Below, one piece after another: positions 6,623-7,328 of a stretch of DNA of 7,328 nt. A program made the translations under genes and the position numbers. Positions within the stretch are counted from its first letter, which is position 1. The number at the start of each line of letters is the position of its first letter. The notes beneath the pieces were generated by a model. The model worked only from the letters and a program-made list of their open reading frames with translations, had not been told where the DNA came from and did no database searches. Source of the stretch: AG41 sp035943095 (lineage in GTDB: Bacteria > Gemmatimonadota > Gemmatimonadetes > Gemmatimonadales > GWC2-71-9). The stretch spans positions 1 through 7,328 of the forward strand of contig DASZCN010000026.1 of NCBI GenBank assembly GCA_035943095.1, in the 5' to 3' direction.

Positions 6623-6839
6623 CGGCGTCATCCACGGCCACGAAGTGATTCCGCCACGGATCCACCACCGCGCGCGAGGTCACTCCGACGAACGACAGCA
6701 GCCATTCCCGATGATACGCGCGCCGGCGCGCCACGATCAACGGCCCCGCGACCACTTCACGATCCTCGTTCAGAACCAGCACCCGGGCCTTGGGCGCGAA
6801 CACCGCGCCCGGGTTTTCCACGAGCGGATAGACCGCCAC
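6609..6839 (-). CDS. rimM: short RimM-like 16S rRNA processing protein, N-terminal domain only
   Basis: RimM helps mature the 30S head, and its gene normally sits between rpsP and trmD, as here. The coordinates start at the only in-frame canonical codon, GTG 6837-6839, and give 76 residues. RimM similarity continues upstream in the same frame to about 6878 (VGRLRKPHGQQGE), as described in a separate entry. The visible pattern is KPHGQQGEVAVYPLVENPGA, then VFAPKARVLVLNE and RRRAYHREWLLSFVGV, which corresponds to the N-terminal RimM domain. The frame ends in an acidic tail (VDDADADD) and a TAA at 6609-6611. The C-terminal PRC-barrel domain found in standard RimM of about 165-185 residues is absent, and the 250 bp between rpsP and trmD cannot hold it. 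The 3' end overlaps trmD. It may be a reduced functional RimM or a decaying gene. The family assignment rests on the short motif plus position. Confidence 0.7.
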   Translation of the reverse strand: MAVYPLVENPGAVFAPKARVLVLNEDREVVAGPLIVARRRAYHREWLLSFVGVTSRAVVDPWRNHFVAVDDADADD

Positions 6840-6878
6840 TTCGCCCTGCTGCCCGTGTGGCTTCCGCAGCCGCCCGAC
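6840..6878 (-). other. RimM-homologous reading frame upstream of the only canonical start
   Basis: Directly before the GTG at 6839 the same frame reads VGRLRKPHGQQGE, the hallmark N-terminus of RimM. There is no stop between the two parts, and no ATG, GTG or TTG in this stretch. The frame continues upstream into rpsP without a canonical start near its 3' end. The first codon of the motif is GTC (6876-6878), overlapping the rpsP stop as TAGTC. A C-to-G change would make it TAGTG, a classic stop/start overlap. CTG at 6867-6869 is another possible non-standard start. Real initiation site unknown. Confidence 0.6.
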
Positions 6879-7135
6879 TAGGCGGGCCGTTTGCCGAGTA
6901 CTCCCGCCCGCTTGAGCAGCGAGCGCACCGTGTCGGTCGGGAGCGCGCCCTTGTCCAGCCAGGCGCGCGCCTGCTCCGCGTTTACCTGAATGTCCGCGGG
7001 ATTGGTGCGCGGGTTGTAGTGGCCGATCATCGCGACGAACCGCCCATCACGTGGCGCGCGTGAGTCCGCGACCACGATCCGGAAATAGCTCTGTCCCTTG
7101 CGCCCCTCACGACGGAGCCGAATACGAGTTGCCAT
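6878..7135 (-). CDS. rpsP: 30S ribosomal protein S16 (bS16)
   Basis: The 85-residue product has the normal length of bS16, a small-subunit protein needed for 16S rRNA assembly. Its N-terminus MATRIRLRREGRKGQSYFRI and the stretch VVADSRAPRDGRFVAMIGHY followed by NPRTNP are diagnostic. ADIQVNAEQARAWLDKGALP and TDTVRSLLKRAGVL form the rest of the fold. The ATG at 7133-7135 has AGGAG four nt upstream; that Shine-Dalgarno sequence shares bases with the ffh stop. The stop TAG (6878-6880) abuts the rimM-like frame. The gene lies between ffh and rimM, as in many bacteria. Confidence 0.97.
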   Translation of the reverse strand: MATRIRLRREGRKGQSYFRIVVADSRAPRDGRFVAMIGHYNPRTNPADIQVNAEQARAWLDKGALPTDTVRSLLKRAGVLGKRPA

Positions 7136-7139
7136 AACG

Positions 7140-7144
7140 CTCCT
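7140..7144 (-). promoter_or_regulatory. Shine-Dalgarno sequence of rpsP, overlapping the ffh stop codon
   Basis: AGGAG on the minus strand ends 4 nt before the rpsP ATG. Its first two bases are the last two of the ffh TAG (7143-7145), so ffh termination and rpsP initiation share nucleotides. Confidence 0.65.
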
Positions 7145-7328
7145 AGGTTCTTTTCAGAAGCTTCCGCATCTGCTGGAACTGCTCCAGCAACCGATTGACC
7201 TCCTGCACCGAACGTCCCGCTCCCTTGGCGATCCGCAGGCGGCGCGATCCGGTGAGCATCGACGGATCGGCGCGCTCCGCGGGCGTCATCGACAACACGA
7301 TCGCCTCGACGTGCTTGAGCCGTCGATC
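7143..7328 (-). CDS. ffh: signal recognition particle protein Ffh, C-terminal part of the M domain (5' end outside window)
   Basis: Sixty-one residues and a TAG stop are visible, entering from the right edge in the minus-strand frame. The sequence HVEAIVLSMTPAERADPSML followed by GSRRLRIAKGAGRSVQEVNR and LLEQFQQMRKLLKRT is the conserved end of the Ffh M domain, which binds 4.5S/SRP RNA and signal sequences during cotranslational targeting to the membrane. The GSRRLRIAKGAG segment is the RNA-binding helical region. The protein stops right after the last M-domain helix, without the Gly/Met-rich tail that many Ffh proteins carry. The NG GTPase domain is outside the window. First gene of the operon visible here. 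Confidence 0.93.
   Translation of the reverse strand, partial: DRRLKHVEAIVLSMTPAERADPSMLTGSRRLRIAKGAGRSVQEVNRLLEQFQQMRKLLKRT

Noticed and set aside
6023..7063. 346-codon plus-strand open frame opposite trmD, rimM and rpsP
   Set aside because: It runs antisense through three conserved genes and has a low-complexity Arg/Pro-rich translation.

Overview
This window is high-GC bacterial chromosome with three parts. A TonB-dependent outer-membrane receptor runs off the left edge on the minus strand (1-3039). A DNA polymerase X gene lies on the plus strand (3185-4909). The conserved ffh-rpsP-rimM-trmD-rplS-rnhB translation operon is on the minus strand and enters from the right edge (7328 down to 4854). 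The Oar-like receptor with an N-terminal carboxypeptidase-regulatory domain, the high GC and the gene content point to a Gram-negative outer-membrane bacterium. Gemmatimonadota, or a related group such as Acidobacteriota, is my best guess. This rests on general resemblance and has not been tested phylogenetically.

Left part: the receptor has a signal peptide, a CarboxypepD_reg-like domain, a plug and most of the beta-barrel (1013 codons visible). About the last barrel strand is outside the window. Its start is supported by a good Shine-Dalgarno sequence. A 145-bp divergent spacer separates it from polX. The spacer contains a decamer repeat array arranged as an inverted repeat, which could form a 16-bp hairpin. 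polX has no visible Shine-Dalgarno sequence.

Middle: PolX is full length (574 aa), with helix-hairpin-helix motifs, a Pol-beta palm (D198, D200, D243) and a C-terminal PHP domain. It converges with rnhB, and the two reading frames overlap by 56 bp at their 3' ends, leaving no room for an ordinary terminator.

Right part: ffh (C-terminal M-domain only), rpsP, a short rimM, trmD, rplS and rnhB follow one another with overlaps or spacers of 27 bp or less, so they are probably cotranscribed and translationally coupled. They cover protein targeting (SRP), 30S and 50S ribosomal proteins, 30S maturation, tRNA m1G37 methylation and RNA-DNA hybrid removal. The odd member is rimM. Only the N-terminal RimM domain is present, the PRC-barrel half is missing, and the homologous frame extends upstream of any ATG/GTG/TTG start. 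A second short tandem repeat (octamer AGACGGYY) spans the end of trmD and the rplS leader, and supplies the trmD stop and the rplS Shine-Dalgarno sequence.

I see no CRISPR array, tRNA or rRNA gene, insertion sequence or prophage. Most of the window is ordinary core genome. The points worth a second look are the short rimM and the two intergenic repeat arrays.
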